Shown: piece after piece, positions 8,797 to 19,636 of the stretch
Numbering within the stretch: position 1 is the first letter of the stretch
How the letters are laid out: each line of letters opens with the position of its first letter
Source: Planctomycetota bacterium
GTDB taxonomy: Bacteria > Planctomycetota > B15-G4
DNA length: 64,000 nucleotides
Assembly: GCA_021604805.1 (NCBI GenBank)
Contig: BQJR01000002.1
Span: 394,665-458,664 of the forward strand
Direction of reading: 5' to 3'
Notes under the pieces: model-generated
Seen by the model: the letters and a program-made list of their open reading frames with translations, nothing else
Databases searched by the model: none
Told to the model about the DNA's origin: nothing
Made by a program: the position numbers and the translations under genes

Positions 8797-8871
8797 TGGA
8801 GCCGGGGATCGGATTCGAACCGACGACCTCAGCTTTACGAAAGCCGTGCTCTACCACTGAGCTACCCCGGC
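8797..8871 (-). tRNA. tRNA-Thr, anticodon CGU
   Basis: Full cloverleaf on the minus strand. The acceptor arm GCCGGGG pairs with CCCCGGC, the D-arm is GCTCAGTGGTAGAGC, the anticodon stem CGGCT/AGCTG encloses TTCGTAA (anticodon CGT, read CGU), and the T-arm is GTCGGTTCGAATCCGAT. The discriminator base is U, and CCA is encoded (8797-8799). Confidence 0.96.
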
Positions 8872-8963
8872 CGAGGTCGCACCGCCGGGAGGCGATGCCG
8901 AGCCGCGAACCCTACCAAACCCCTGCGCAGCGCAACAGGCGTGGAGAAGGCCCGGCGCGCCGG

Positions 8964-8969
8964 TACGAT
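8964..8969 (+). promoter_or_regulatory. -10-like hexamer just upstream of the NYN-EamA pair
   Basis: TACGAT lies 6 bases before the GTG at 8976. A start about 7 bases downstream of this hexamer would fall on the start codon, giving a leaderless message; no Shine-Dalgarno sequence is present. No convincing -35 is visible. Confidence 0.35.
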
Positions 8970-8975
8970 CGCCCC

Positions 8976-9353
8976 GTGAATTACCTCCTCGACGGCTACA
9001 ACATCGCGCACTGGCTGGCACCCGGCGACCACGATCTCGACGCCCACGGTTTGCGCGCCCTGCTGATCGCTCAGCTCGCCGGTCGGGTGCCCCACGACGC
9101 CGTCAGCGTGACCATCTTCTGGGACGTGCGGAACCCGAATCCGAGCATCCCGCCGCGTGAGTTCCTCGACTGGTGCGTGATGCAGAACGTGCCCGACGCC
9201 GACGCCGCGATCATCGAGGCCGTGTACCAAGCCGACAAGCCGTCGCGCTGCCTGGTCGTGAGCCGCGACCGCGAGGTCACGGGCAAGTCGCGTCAGCTGG
9301 GCGCGCGCACCCAGAGCCCCAAGCAGCTCTTCGACCCGCGCAGCAAACCGTGA
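8976..9353 (+). CDS. YacP-like NYN-domain putative ribonuclease
   Basis: A 125-residue NYN (PIN-like) domain. It starts VNYLLDGYNIAHWL, carrying the first catalytic-site Asp of the fold, continues with VTIFWDVRNPN, and has CLVVSRDREVTGKSR near residue 88, where these nucleases keep another acidic residue. The B. subtilis YacP/Rae1 family cleaves ribosome-associated mRNA; whether this protein does so is inference. GTG at 8976 is chosen because LLDGYN must lie at the extreme N-terminus. It overlaps the next gene by 4 bases (GTGA). Confidence 0.7.
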   Translation: MNYLLDGYNIAHWLAPGDHDLDAHGLRALLIAQLAGRVPHDAVSVTIFWDVRNPNPSIPPREFLDWCVMQNVPDADAAIIEAVYQADKPSRCLVVSRDREVTGKSRQLGARTQSPKQLFDPRSKP

Positions 9354-10288
9354 GAGCGCGCGGCTTCGCGCTGATCATCGCGGCCAACCTGATCGGCGGC
9401 CTGACTTACCTCGGGCAGAAGCAGGCCATGGAGGCGCTGCCTCCGGGCATCGTGACCTTCTTGCGCAACCTGGTGGCGATCGTGGCGATGGCGCTGTTGC
9501 TGGCGGCGCGCGGAGGCTTCCGCTCACGCTACGACCGTGCCGCGCTCACGCGCTTGTGCGTGGCGGGCGTGCTGGCCTTCGCCATGCCGCTGTGGCTCGG
9601 CACCCTCGGCTTGCGCTGGTCCACCGCGGGCAACGCGTCGATCCTGATCTTGCTGGAGCCCGGCGCGATCCTGGTGTTCTCGGTGCTGCTCTTGAAGGAG
9701 CGCATCGGACGTCCGCAGCAGCTCGGCGTGGCCTTCGGCATGGCGGGCGCGCTGTTCATCGTGCTCGACCACACCAGCGGCAGCGACCTACTCGCCGGTG
9801 GCATGCTCCTCGGCAACTCACTGCTGCTGCTCCACGCCGTGCTCTGGGGCCTCTACTCGCCGGTGATGAAACCGCTCGCCGACAAACACCCCGCGCTCGA
9901 ACTCACGCTCCTCTCGATGCTCTTCAGCATGCTGCTGCTCACGCCGATCGCAGGCGTGGAATGGCTCAGCTACGAACACCTCCCCGGCTGGGAGACGGCG
10001 CTGTTGTGGGTGGCCGGCCTGGGCCTCATCGGCTCCTTCCTCGGCACGCTCTGGTGGAACGCGTCACTGAAGGTCTTGCGCGCCTCGACGATCGCCCCCT
10101 TCGTGCTGCTGCAACCGCTGGCCGGCCTGCTCGGCGACTGGCTCGTGCGCGACGAGGTCCCCACGCGCGCGGCGTGGACGGGCGCAGGCCTGATCGTGAC
10201 CGGGCTGCTCTGCGTGCTCGTGTCGCCGCGCGCGCCGGTCGACAAACGAAACGACGCCGCGCCCCCTCTCGAGGACGCGGCGCCGTGA
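9350..10288 (+). CDS. EamA/DMT-family transporter
   Basis: A 312-residue inner-membrane protein with about ten hydrophobic helices in two five-helix halves, each an EamA repeat (the first ends near KERIGRPQQLGVAFGMAG, the second near TRAAWTGAGLIVTGLL). This is the drug/metabolite transporter superfamily; substrates range from amino acids to nucleotide sugars and cannot be assigned. The start GTG overlaps the stop of the NYN gene, so the two are co-translated. A short charged tail follows the last helix. Confidence 0.85.
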   Translation: MRARGFALIIAANLIGGLTYLGQKQAMEALPPGIVTFLRNLVAIVAMALLLAARGGFRSRYDRAALTRLCVAGVLAFAMPLWLGTLGLRWSTAGNASILILLEPGAILVFSVLLLKERIGRPQQLGVAFGMAGALFIVLDHTSGSDLLAGGMLLGNSLLLLHAVLWGLYSPVMKPLADKHPALELTLLSMLFSMLLLTPIAGVEWLSYEHLPGWETALLWVAGLGLIGSFLGTLWWNASLKVLRASTIAPFVLLQPLAGLLGDWLVRDEVPTRAAWTGAGLIVTGLLCVLVSPRAPVDKRNDAAPPLEDAAP

Positions 10289-10313
10289 AGCTCAGCGCGG
10301 ATTCAGTTCGCGC

Positions 10314-12362
10314 TCAGCCCTGCGCAACACCCTCGGCGTTGGCGGCGCGCTGGCCCAGCGCGTTGGCGGCAGCGAGCGCGAGTTCGGCGTCGCCGCTGCC
10401 GAGCGCTTCGTGCAGCACGGCCACGAGTTCCGCCGACGGCTGACCGCCGCCGTTCGCGCCCCACAAGCTCGCCAGCGTGTTGAGCAAGGTGACGCCGACT
10501 TCGCCGGCCGCACCGTTCGAGGCCAGCGCTTCCACGCTCGCCGTGGCGCCCGTGAGCGAGGCGTGGCGCACCACGTCGAGCAGCACGAGCATCAGCTCTT
10601 CGTTCGGGTCGTTGTCGAGCGCGCCGAGGATCGAGTTGCCGGCGGTGCGGCACACGGCGGCGGGCAGCGAGAGCAGGGTCTCGCCAGCGCTCACAGCGCG
10701 ATCGAGCGCAGCGAGCTGACGTGCCGGGCGATCGCCAGCGGCGGCGCGCAGCGCACCCCAGTCGGCGGAGGCGAGCACGGTGGCTTCGTCGCCATACAGC
10801 TCTTCGACGCGGTCCACGTTGTCGGCCACGATCACCATCGGCGTGCTGGCTGTGCGCGGGTCGTTCTTGAGGCTCCAGACCAGCGTGTCGAGCGTGACGC
10901 CACCAGCGCCCTCGCGCACCACGATCAGGTCCTTGGCGGGGAAGGCCTTGGCGTGCGCCAGAGCTTCGGTGACCTGCGCGCTGCCGACGGCGTTCCAGCC
11001 GGCGGGCGCGTCGGCGGCACCGGCATCACCCACGAAGGCCACCGTGCGCACGGGCACGGCGTTGAGCGCACGCGCGAGGTGCGCGGCGACGTCGGGCGAG
11101 GCCTCGCCCAGGCGGCCGAGCGTGGCGGCGGCGGCCATGGCGACTTCACCGGAACCGCTGTCGAGCGCGGCGCGCAGCGCCTGCATCTCGCCGGGGCTGT
11201 TGCCCATGGCGCCGATCAACGCGACGGCGCCCAGCTCGGCGCCACGGTCGAGCAGGAACTGCAACGCCGGGCCGCGGTAGTGACCGGCCAGCGCGAGCTC
11301 GAGGTCGAGCGCGGCGAGCTGGTCGTCGGCGGTGGCCATGGCGTCGTCGTCCATGCCGTCGAGATCCATCGCGGCCGTGAGCTCAGCGGCCTTGCTGGCC
11401 TGCACGGCGGCGAGCGAGGCGCGCACGGCGGAACCGGTGGCGCCCGACATGACCGCCATCTGCAGCGCGGACTCGGCCATGTGCAGTCCGTAGAGACCGC
11501 TCGGGATGGGCTCGCCCACGAGGCTGCCGTCCCAACCCCAGGCGACCACGCCTTGGGTGTAGGGGCGTTGCAGCGCTTCGTCGCCCGTGACCCACAGCTC
11601 GGAGAGGCGCAGGGTGAGCGTGAGCGGATCGCGCGTGTCGAGGCCGAGGCTGGCGAGCGCGGGTTGCAGCTTGTCGAGTGCGGCCGACGCGGTGCCGCGC
11701 GCGGTGTCCGACTCGTCGCGCAAGGACATCCAGGCGAGCGCGGCGGCGGCGCGCGGGTCGCCGATGGAACCGAGCACGGCGGCGGCGTTGCTGCGCACGA
11801 GCTCATCCTCGGATCCGAGCGTGGCCACGAGCGGCGGCACGGCCGTCTCGCCCAACTGCAGCAGCGCGGCCATGGCCTTCACGCGGTGATCGCTGTTGGC
11901 GCGGTCACCGAGGCTCGGCACGAGTGCGGGCACGGCCCACTCGCCGTAGTTGGCTTGCATCGTGAGCAGCGCGCGCTGACGTGCGCGCAGGTCGCCCGCG
12001 AAGATGTCGGTGACGAGCTCTTCGGCGCCGCCCGGATCGGCGAGCACGCTCTTGCGGCCGACCTTGGCCAAGCCGAGGAAGCGCTCAGCGAGCGCGCCGA
12101 GTTCGTTGCGCTCGAGCAACATCTCGAGCAACACCTGTTGTTCGACGCGTTGCCACAGGGCGTAGGCCTCGTCGTTGCCGGGGTTCTGCGCGAGCGCCTC
12201 TTGGAAGGCTGCGATCGCTGCACTGTTGTCACCACGACGGTAGGCATCGATGCCTTGTTCGAAGAGCGCTTCGGCGTCTTGCGCGAGCAGGCTCGGCGAG
12301 AGCAGGGAGCCGAGGGCAAGTCCGAGGACGGCACGACGCAGCACGGGACGGGACCGGGACAT
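10314..12362 (-). CDS. Exported HEAT/TPR protein containing a degenerate receiver-like domain
   Basis: A 682-residue secreted protein. Residues 1-28 are a signal peptide ending SLLAQD, which decides the ATG at 12362 over a longer reading. A TPR unit follows (30-66). HEAT/PBS-type repeats lie at about 140-235 (VPALVPSLGD, VPPLVATLGSEDELVRSNAA) and more helical repeats at 380-435. Residues 437-540 read like a CheY-type receiver: KDLIVVREG corresponds to the strand that normally ends in the phosphorylated Asp, here R483, and SLKNDPRTASTPMVIVA matches the following helix and strand. The phosphoacceptor is missing, so it would be a pseudo-receiver in the periplasm. Helical repeats resume to the end. 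Function unknown. Confidence 0.75.
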   Translation of the reverse strand: MSRSRPVLRRAVLGLALGSLLSPSLLAQDAEALFEQGIDAYRRGDNSAAIAAFQEALAQNPGNDEAYALWQRVEQQVLLEMLLERNELGALAERFLGLAKVGRKSVLADPGGAEELVTDIFAGDLRARQRALLTMQANYGEWAVPALVPSLGDRANSDHRVKAMAALLQLGETAVPPLVATLGSEDELVRSNAAAVLGSIGDPRAAAALAWMSLRDESDTARGTASAALDKLQPALASLGLDTRDPLTLTLRLSELWVTGDEALQRPYTQGVVAWGWDGSLVGEPIPSGLYGLHMAESALQMAVMSGATGSAVRASLAAVQASKAAELTAAMDLDGMDDDAMATADDQLAALDLELALAGHYRGPALQFLLDRGAELGAVALIGAMGNSPGEMQALRAALDSGSGEVAMAAAATLGRLGEASPDVAAHLARALNAVPVRTVAFVGDAGAADAPAGWNAVGSAQVTEALAHAKAFPAKDLIVVREGAGGVTLDTLVWSLKNDPRTASTPMVIVADNVDRVEELYGDEATVLASADWGALRAAAGDRPARQLAALDRAVSAGETLLSLPAAVCRTAGNSILGALDNDPNEELMLVLLDVVRHASLTGATASVEALASNGAAGEVGVTLLNTLASLWGANGGGQPSAELVAVLHEALGSGDAELALAAANALGQRAANAEGVAQG

Positions 12363-12483
12363 GAGCGACTCTCGCAGCAGGAGCGGTGGGGATGACGCGA
12401 TTCGGGTCTGGGCCGACTCACCCATGCGAACACGCCTTCTGCGGCGCGATTTCACGGGTGAACCGACGGTTTCCGGGGTTCGC

Positions 12484-12511
12484 AGTGTAGGTAGGACCCC
12501 GGATTTATCAA
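12484..12511 (-). promoter_or_regulatory. Promoter for the HEAT-protein gene inside an inverted repeat
   Basis: Minus-strand TTGATA, 16 bases, TACACT. An exact 8-base inverted repeat, TCCGGGGT at 12496-12503 and its complement at 12472-12479 (read on the minus strand), brackets the -10. The hairpin could also serve as the end of the symporter transcript, which stops at 12514; there is no U-tract. Confidence 0.45.
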
Positions 12512-12513
12512 GG

Positions 12514-14517
<2,004 letters not shown>

Positions 14518-14554
14518 CGACGCGCCCTACGCGGGCCGAGCGCAGCGACCGCGC

Positions 14555-15982
14555 TCACGAGTCGAGCGGATTGATCAGCGTTTCGCTCGGGATCAGGATG
14601 CGCGGCTTCACGAAGAACAGGATCTCCGTGTTCCGCATCTCGCTGGTGCGACTCTTGAAGAGCCAGCCCAGGATCGGGAGGTCGCCGAGCAGGGGCACCT
14701 TGGTGAGCGTTTCGATCTGCGCGCTCTGCTTGAGGCCGCCGAGCGCGAAGGTCTGCTCGTCGTAGACGTGCACCGTGGTGCCGGCCGCGCGCTGACTGAT
14801 GATCGGCGACGACACGTCGGTGCCCGAGATGTTGAAGGGCACCGAACCGGTTTGCGCCGAGACCTCGATCGAGAGGTCGATGCGCACGAGGTCTTCGCTC
14901 ACGATGAACGGGATCATCTCGATCGTCACGCCGGTGGGCTCGAACACCGTGGACACGTTGGGGTTGTTGACGTTGCCGCTGGCTTGGAACACGGGCACCT
15001 TCTCACCCGTGATCAGCCGCGCGCGGTGACCGTTGAGCACCGTGACCGTGGGCGAGGAGATCAACTCGGCCGAACCGATCGACTGCAAGAAGCTGAGCAC
15101 CGAGTCGATGCGCAGGTCGTTGTGCACGCCCTGCAAGCTGAGCAGGAAGCCCGAGAGCGAGGGCGGGTTGCCGAAGCTGTTGAAGCCCGCGCCGATGCCG
15201 GTGTCGCCCGAGCCCGCGGGGTCTTCGATCGGGAGGCCGGCGCCGAAGTTGCCCTTGGTGGGATTCGTCACCGGGTCGAAGGCGGCGTCGGGGTTCTCGA
15301 GGTTGCGCGCCACGAGCTTGCTGTCGAAGTCGAGCGTGTCGGTGAGGTTGACCTCGACCACGCGCACCTCGAGTTCGATCTGCGGCAGGTCGCCGAGCGT
15401 GCGGTGCAGCAACTCGGTGACGAAGAGCAGCACGTCGGGCGGGGCCGTGAGATGCAGCACGTCGGCGACGACTTCGCTGCCGAGCGCGTTGCGCTCGCCG
15501 AACTTGTCGCGCGTGTCGTCGCGGTGGAAGCCGTCGTGCAGCATGTAGCGGATGATTTCGGTCGGCGCGCCCTCGAGCGGGCTGGGCGTGTTCGCCTCGG
15601 CCGGGAAGGCGGGCACGTACGCGCGCAGCATCTCCACGACCTTGGTGCCGCGTCCGCCCTTGAGCAGGAACATCTTGGTCCAGCTGCCGTCGAGGCCGCG
15701 GATCACGTTCGGGCCGAGGCTGTGGTAGGGCGAGCTGCTGCCGCCGTTCAGGAAGTCGGGGCCGGCGTCGAGGTCAGCGCTCGAGGCGGGCGTGATCAGG
15801 TCGAGCGGGAAGTCGTCGATCGGTGCGGCGGAGACGCCGCTGGGTGCCGGGCCGTCGACGACCACGGCGGGCTGCTCCGACAAGAAGTCCCAACTCGGTC
15901 GACGCGGCTCGAGTTGCTCGCTCACGCAGGCCGCGCCGAGACTCGCGGCGAGCAATGCGGAGAGCGCGAACCGAACGGTCAT
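14555..15982 (-). CDS. Lipoprotein secretin (type II/III secretion channel family), stand-alone
   Basis: A 475-residue protein with a lipobox (LGAAC, lipidated C19). The C-terminal half is a secretin domain: IELEVRVVEVNLTDTL, ELISSPTVTVLNGHRARLITGE, and the closing signature VPLLGDLPILGWLFKSR followed by NTEILFFVKPRIL. The N-terminal part has only a short periplasmic module (about 120-215) rather than the several N domains of a type II secretin. No secretion ATPase, pilin or inner-membrane platform gene is nearby. The gene upstream on the same strand is an OmpH/Skp-like protein, 22 bases away. Cargo unknown. Confidence 0.88.
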   Translation of the reverse strand: MTVRFALSALLAASLGAACVSEQLEPRRPSWDFLSEQPAVVVDGPAPSGVSAAPIDDFPLDLITPASSADLDAGPDFLNGGSSSPYHSLGPNVIRGLDGSWTKMFLLKGGRGTKVVEMLRAYVPAFPAEANTPSPLEGAPTEIIRYMLHDGFHRDDTRDKFGERNALGSEVVADVLHLTAPPDVLLFVTELLHRTLGDLPQIELEVRVVEVNLTDTLDFDSKLVARNLENPDAAFDPVTNPTKGNFGAGLPIEDPAGSGDTGIGAGFNSFGNPPSLSGFLLSLQGVHNDLRIDSVLSFLQSIGSAELISSPTVTVLNGHRARLITGEKVPVFQASGNVNNPNVSTVFEPTGVTIEMIPFIVSEDLVRIDLSIEVSAQTGSVPFNISGTDVSSPIISQRAAGTTVHVYDEQTFALGGLKQSAQIETLTKVPLLGDLPILGWLFKSRTSEMRNTEILFFVKPRILIPSETLINPLDS

Positions 15983-16004
15983 TCTGGGGACTCCGGCGAC
16001 GGAA

Positions 16005-16718
16005 CTACTCGCCCAGACTTTGGATGGCTTGCTGGGTCACGTCGAGGATCGCACCGAAGCGCGACGTGGCAGCACCCTTTTCCACGATCGAATCCAGACC
16101 GGAGTCGCGCGCGATCTTGCGCATCGCCGCGGCGAAGCGATCCTGGTAGTCCTTCTGCAGGATGTGGAAGCGCGCGTTGCTCTCGTCGAGGCCTTGGGCT
16201 TCCACGAAAGATGGGATCGCCATGAGCACGGCCAAGCTGTCGACCTCGGCGAGCTCTCGCGCGTTGCGCGCATTGCCGTGCAACACTTTGCCTTCCACGT
16301 AGAACTGCGGCAGCTCGTCGATGACTTCGCGCGTGCGATCCATCAAGTTCGAGGCGCCCTGCACGCTGCCCAGCTCGGCGATCACCTGCAGGTTGTGGGC
16401 GCTCGCCACGCGCGCCAACGCGCGCTTGGCGGCCGACTGCGCGGCATCGAAGAGCGCTTGCCCGCGTCCGCCGTCGCTCTCGCTCAGGCCGAGCGCGCGC
16501 AGGCGCATGAACGCGGGATTCTCCGCGTAGACGAGACGGATGGCGACTTCGGCGATGCGCGTGGCCCCCACCGGTTCGCCGTAGTAGACCGGCCCCGAGA
16601 TCGTCGGCGGCGCTTGTTCATCGCGTGCCTGCAACGGTGCCACGGCCAGCAGCAGCGCGCCCAAACAGGCGAGCCACGCCGGCCTGCTGCGGCAGGCTCG
16701 ATCATGGGGTTCACGCAC
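16005..16718 (-). CDS. Exported OmpH/Skp-like protein (tentative)
   Basis: A 237-residue protein with a signal peptide (LGALLLAVAPLQARD). The C-terminal 60 residues, from FAAAMRKIARDSGLDSIVEK to ILDVTQQAIQSL, match the pattern of OmpH/Skp chaperones (kvAkekgydlVld, then DiTeeVi) only loosely. The rest is mainly helical and could be coiled coil. Upstream of the lipoprotein secretin in one operon, a chaperone for channel assembly would be plausible, but that is inference from position. The start near 16718 is the one that yields a proper signal peptide. Confidence 0.55.
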   Translation of the reverse strand: MREPHDRACRSRPAWLACLGALLLAVAPLQARDEQAPPTISGPVYYGEPVGATRIAEVAIRLVYAENPAFMRLRALGLSESDGGRGQALFDAAQSAAKRALARVASAHNLQVIAELGSVQGASNLMDRTREVIDELPQFYVEGKVLHGNARNARELAEVDSLAVLMAIPSFVEAQGLDESNARFHILQKDYQDRFAAAMRKIARDSGLDSIVEKGAATSRFGAILDVTQQAIQSLGE

Positions 16719-16930
16719 CGACGTCTCCTCTCTCCTCGGTGTGCCCGGAGGAGTCGTGCAAACCGAAAAGGATACGGGTGTTCCATCGGCTGCTGGGACC
16801 TAAAACCTGACCGGGCATCTTGTTCGGCAGGTGTTAGGGGCGACATGACGTCAGGCGCAACGCGCGCGCGCGCCGCCGCGTCGCGCGCGCCGAGCCACCG
16901 CGATCATCACGACGCTGCGCCTCAAATGAA

Positions 16931-16966
16931 CGAACCCCGCCGACGCCGAAGCGTGGACGGGGTTCG
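16931..16966 (-). terminator. Hairpin downstream of pnp, probable terminator
   Basis: A perfect 9-bp stem (CGAACCCCG/CGGGGTTCG) with an 18-base loop lies 40 bases after the pnp stop. On the minus strand it is followed by TTCATTTGAGG, a weak U-rich stretch, so termination may be partial or Rho-assisted. Confidence 0.5.
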
Positions 16967-17005
16967 CAACGAAGCGCGCGCGGCGCCTCGTGATCAGAGC
17001 GCGAC

Positions 17006-19423
17006 TCAGCTCTCGACGGCGTCGGCCTCAGCGGCCTTCATCGAGAGGCGGATCTTGCCCTTGTCGTCGATCTCGAGAACCTTCACCGAGACGGTGTCGT
17101 CGCGGTTGTACTTCTCGGCCGGGTCCTTCATGCCCTTGGGCAGCATCTCGCTGATGTGGCACAGGCCGTCACGGCCGGGCGACACCTCGACGAACACGCC
17201 GTAGGGCTTGAGGCCGGTGATCTTGCCTTCGTAGACCTTGCCGATCTCAGGCAGCGGTCCCGGTTCGGGCTTGTCGCGACGCGGGCCGCGCGAGGCGCCA
17301 CCGCCACCCTTGCCGCCACCCTCTTCGACCTCTGCATCGGGCATGCCGAGGCGCACGCGACCGAAGTCGTCGATGTTCACGACCTTGACCTCGAGCTCCT
17401 GTCCCATGCTGAGCACCTCGGACGGATCCTTCACGAACTTGTCCGTGGCGAGCGCGCTGATGTGCAGCAGGCCTTCCTTGCCGGGGAACAGTTCGATGAA
17501 GGCGCCGAAGTCACGCAGCGAGACGACCTTGCCCTTGTAGATGGCGCCGAGTTCGGCGTCGCCCGTGATGGCTTCGACCGCGGCCGTGGCCCCGTCCATG
17601 TCGCCCTCGGGGCCGGCGGCGATGTTCACGACACCTTCGTCGCTCACCTCGATGCGCACGTTGAAATCGGCCTGCAGCTGACGGATGACCTTGCCACCCG
17701 GGCCGATGAGCGCGCCGATCTTCTCCACCGGGATCGACTTGGAGACGATCTTCGGCGCGTAGTTGCTGATGTCGCTCCGCGCGGTGTCGATGGCCTTGTT
17801 CATCTCGCCGAGGATGTGCAGACGACCTTCCTTGGCTTGACCCAGCGCGCGACGCAACAGCTCGCCCGAGAGGCCCTTGATCTTCACGTCCATCTGCACG
17901 GCCGTGATGCCTTCGGTGGTGCCGGTGACCTTGAAGTCCATGTCACCGTGGTGGTCTTCGCTGCCGAGGATGTCACTCAGGATGTAGTGATCGTTGCCGT
18001 CCTCGATGAGGCCCATGGCGATGCCGGCCACCGGCGTGCGCAGCGGGCAACCCGCGTCGAGCAGCGCCAGCGAACCACCGCACACGCTCGCCATCGACGA
18101 GCTGCCGTTCGACTCCAAGATCTCGGAGACGACGCGCACGCTGTACGGGAAGTCTTCGGGCGACGGCATGACCATCTGCACCGAACGCTCGGCCAAGTTG
18201 CCGTGACCGACTTCGCGACGCGACGTGCCCGACATGCGGCGCACTTCACCGACGCAGAACGGCGGGAAGTTGTAGTGCAGCATGAAGCGCTTGGAGTACT
18301 CGTCGCGCAGGCCGTCCACGATCTGTTCGTCGCGACCGGTGCCGAGCGTGACCGACACGAGCGCTTGCGTCTCGCCGCGCGTGAAGAGCGCCGAGCCGTG
18401 CGTGCGCGCGAGCACACCGAGTTCGATCTCGATCTGACGGATCTGGTCGAGCGAGCGACCGTCGGCGCGCTTGCCGTTCTTGATGATGTCCTCGCGGACG
18501 ATGCTGCCTTCGAGGTCGTGCAGCGCGTCGCCGATCTGCTTCTTGGCGGCGTACTGTTCGTCTTCGCTCACGGTGGCGAGCAACGCGTCCTTGGCGGCCG
18601 AGGTCACTTCCTTCATGGCCGCCTTCTTGGCGAACTTGCCTTCGGTCGCCATCGCGGCGATCAGGTCAGCGCGCGAAGACTCGACCTTCTCGATGAAGGG
18701 GTTGGCGGCCGGAGCGGGCACTTCCTGCTTCGGCTTGCCGACCTTCTCTTGCAGCTCAGCGATGGCGGCGCAGATCTGCTTCACGCCTTCGTGACCGAAC
18801 AGGATCGCGTCGGCCATGAGGTCTTCGGAGAGCTCCATGCAGCCGGCTTCGACCATCGTGACGGCCTCGGCCGTCCCGCTCACCACCAGGTCGAGGACGC
18901 TCTGCGCCATCTGTTCCTCGGTGGGGTTGAGCACGAGCTCGTCGTTCACGTAGCCGACCTGCACCGTGGCGCCGGGGCCCTGGTACGGGATGCTTGAGAT
19001 GCTCAGCGCGGCCATGGCGCTCACGCCTGCCAGGATGCCCGGGTCGTTCACGCGGTCGTAGCTCAGCACCTGAACGATCAGCTGGAGCTCGTCCTTGTAG
19101 CCCTCGGGGAACATCGGGCGCACCGGGCGGTCGATCGAACGCGCGATGAGGATTTCGGGATCGCGCGGACGCATCTCGCGCTTGAAGAAGCCCCCGGGCA
19201 CCTTGCCGGCCGCGTAGGTCTTCTCGCGGTACTCAACGGTGAGGGGGAAGAAGTCGAGGTCCGGGCGAGCTTTGGAGCTCTGCGCCGTGGCGAGCAGCGA
19301 GGTTTCACCGTAGGTGGCGAACACTGCGCCGTCTGCCTGCTTGGCCATGCGGCCGGTTTCGAGGGTGAGGGTGCGGCCGCCGATTTCACGGCTCACGCTC
19401 ACGGGGTTGTTCAGTTTCGTCAT
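17006..19423 (-). CDS. pnp: Polyribonucleotide nucleotidyltransferase with two S1 domains
   Basis: Phosphorolytic 3'-5' exoribonuclease and degradosome core. The 805 residues contain two RNase PH-like domains, the second with the catalytic SDILGSEDHHGDMDFK segment (D494/D496), an alpha-helical linker, a KH domain with IGALIGPGGKVI (569-580), and then two S1 domains: one at 627-696 (YKGKVVSLRDFGAFIEL) and one at 727-796 (YEGKITGLKPYGVFVEV), joined by a Gly-rich linker (697-726). The usual PNPase has one S1. The ATG at 19423 gives the normal start (TKLNNPVSVSREIGGRTL). It lies downstream of rpsO as in many bacteria, with 213 bases between that may hold a processing site. Confidence 0.97.
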   Translation of the reverse strand: MTKLNNPVSVSREIGGRTLTLETGRMAKQADGAVFATYGETSLLATAQSSKARPDLDFFPLTVEYREKTYAAGKVPGGFFKREMRPRDPEILIARSIDRPVRPMFPEGYKDELQLIVQVLSYDRVNDPGILAGVSAMAALSISSIPYQGPGATVQVGYVNDELVLNPTEEQMAQSVLDLVVSGTAEAVTMVEAGCMELSEDLMADAILFGHEGVKQICAAIAELQEKVGKPKQEVPAPAANPFIEKVESSRADLIAAMATEGKFAKKAAMKEVTSAAKDALLATVSEDEQYAAKKQIGDALHDLEGSIVREDIIKNGKRADGRSLDQIRQIEIELGVLARTHGSALFTRGETQALVSVTLGTGRDEQIVDGLRDEYSKRFMLHYNFPPFCVGEVRRMSGTSRREVGHGNLAERSVQMVMPSPEDFPYSVRVVSEILESNGSSSMASVCGGSLALLDAGCPLRTPVAGIAMGLIEDGNDHYILSDILGSEDHHGDMDFKVTGTTEGITAVQMDVKIKGLSGELLRRALGQAKEGRLHILGEMNKAIDTARSDISNYAPKIVSKSIPVEKIGALIGPGGKVIRQLQADFNVRIEVSDEGVVNIAAGPEGDMDGATAAVEAITGDAELGAIYKGKVVSLRDFGAFIELFPGKEGLLHISALATDKFVKDPSEVLSMGQELEVKVVNIDDFGRVRLGMPDAEVEEGGGKGGGGASRGPRRDKPEPGPLPEIGKVYEGKITGLKPYGVFVEVSPGRDGLCHISEMLPKGMKDPAEKYNRDDTVSVKVLEIDDKGKIRLSMKAAEADAVES

Positions 19424-19636
19424 CGTTCTTGTTCTTAGCTCTTGCTTGGAAACGGAGCCCTGGCCGTGTGCCAAAGCCTCCGGTGTTGATCGCGCTCGCC
19501 CGACAGGGTCAGAACACGACCGGGTGACAGCGGATCCCGAGCGCTAAGCCCGGGTTCATTTCGAGGCGACCTTTGCGGTGCAATCGTGAGAGATCGCGCC
19601 GGGAGGAATCGCTTCGAGAAACGAAGGTCGCGGTCG

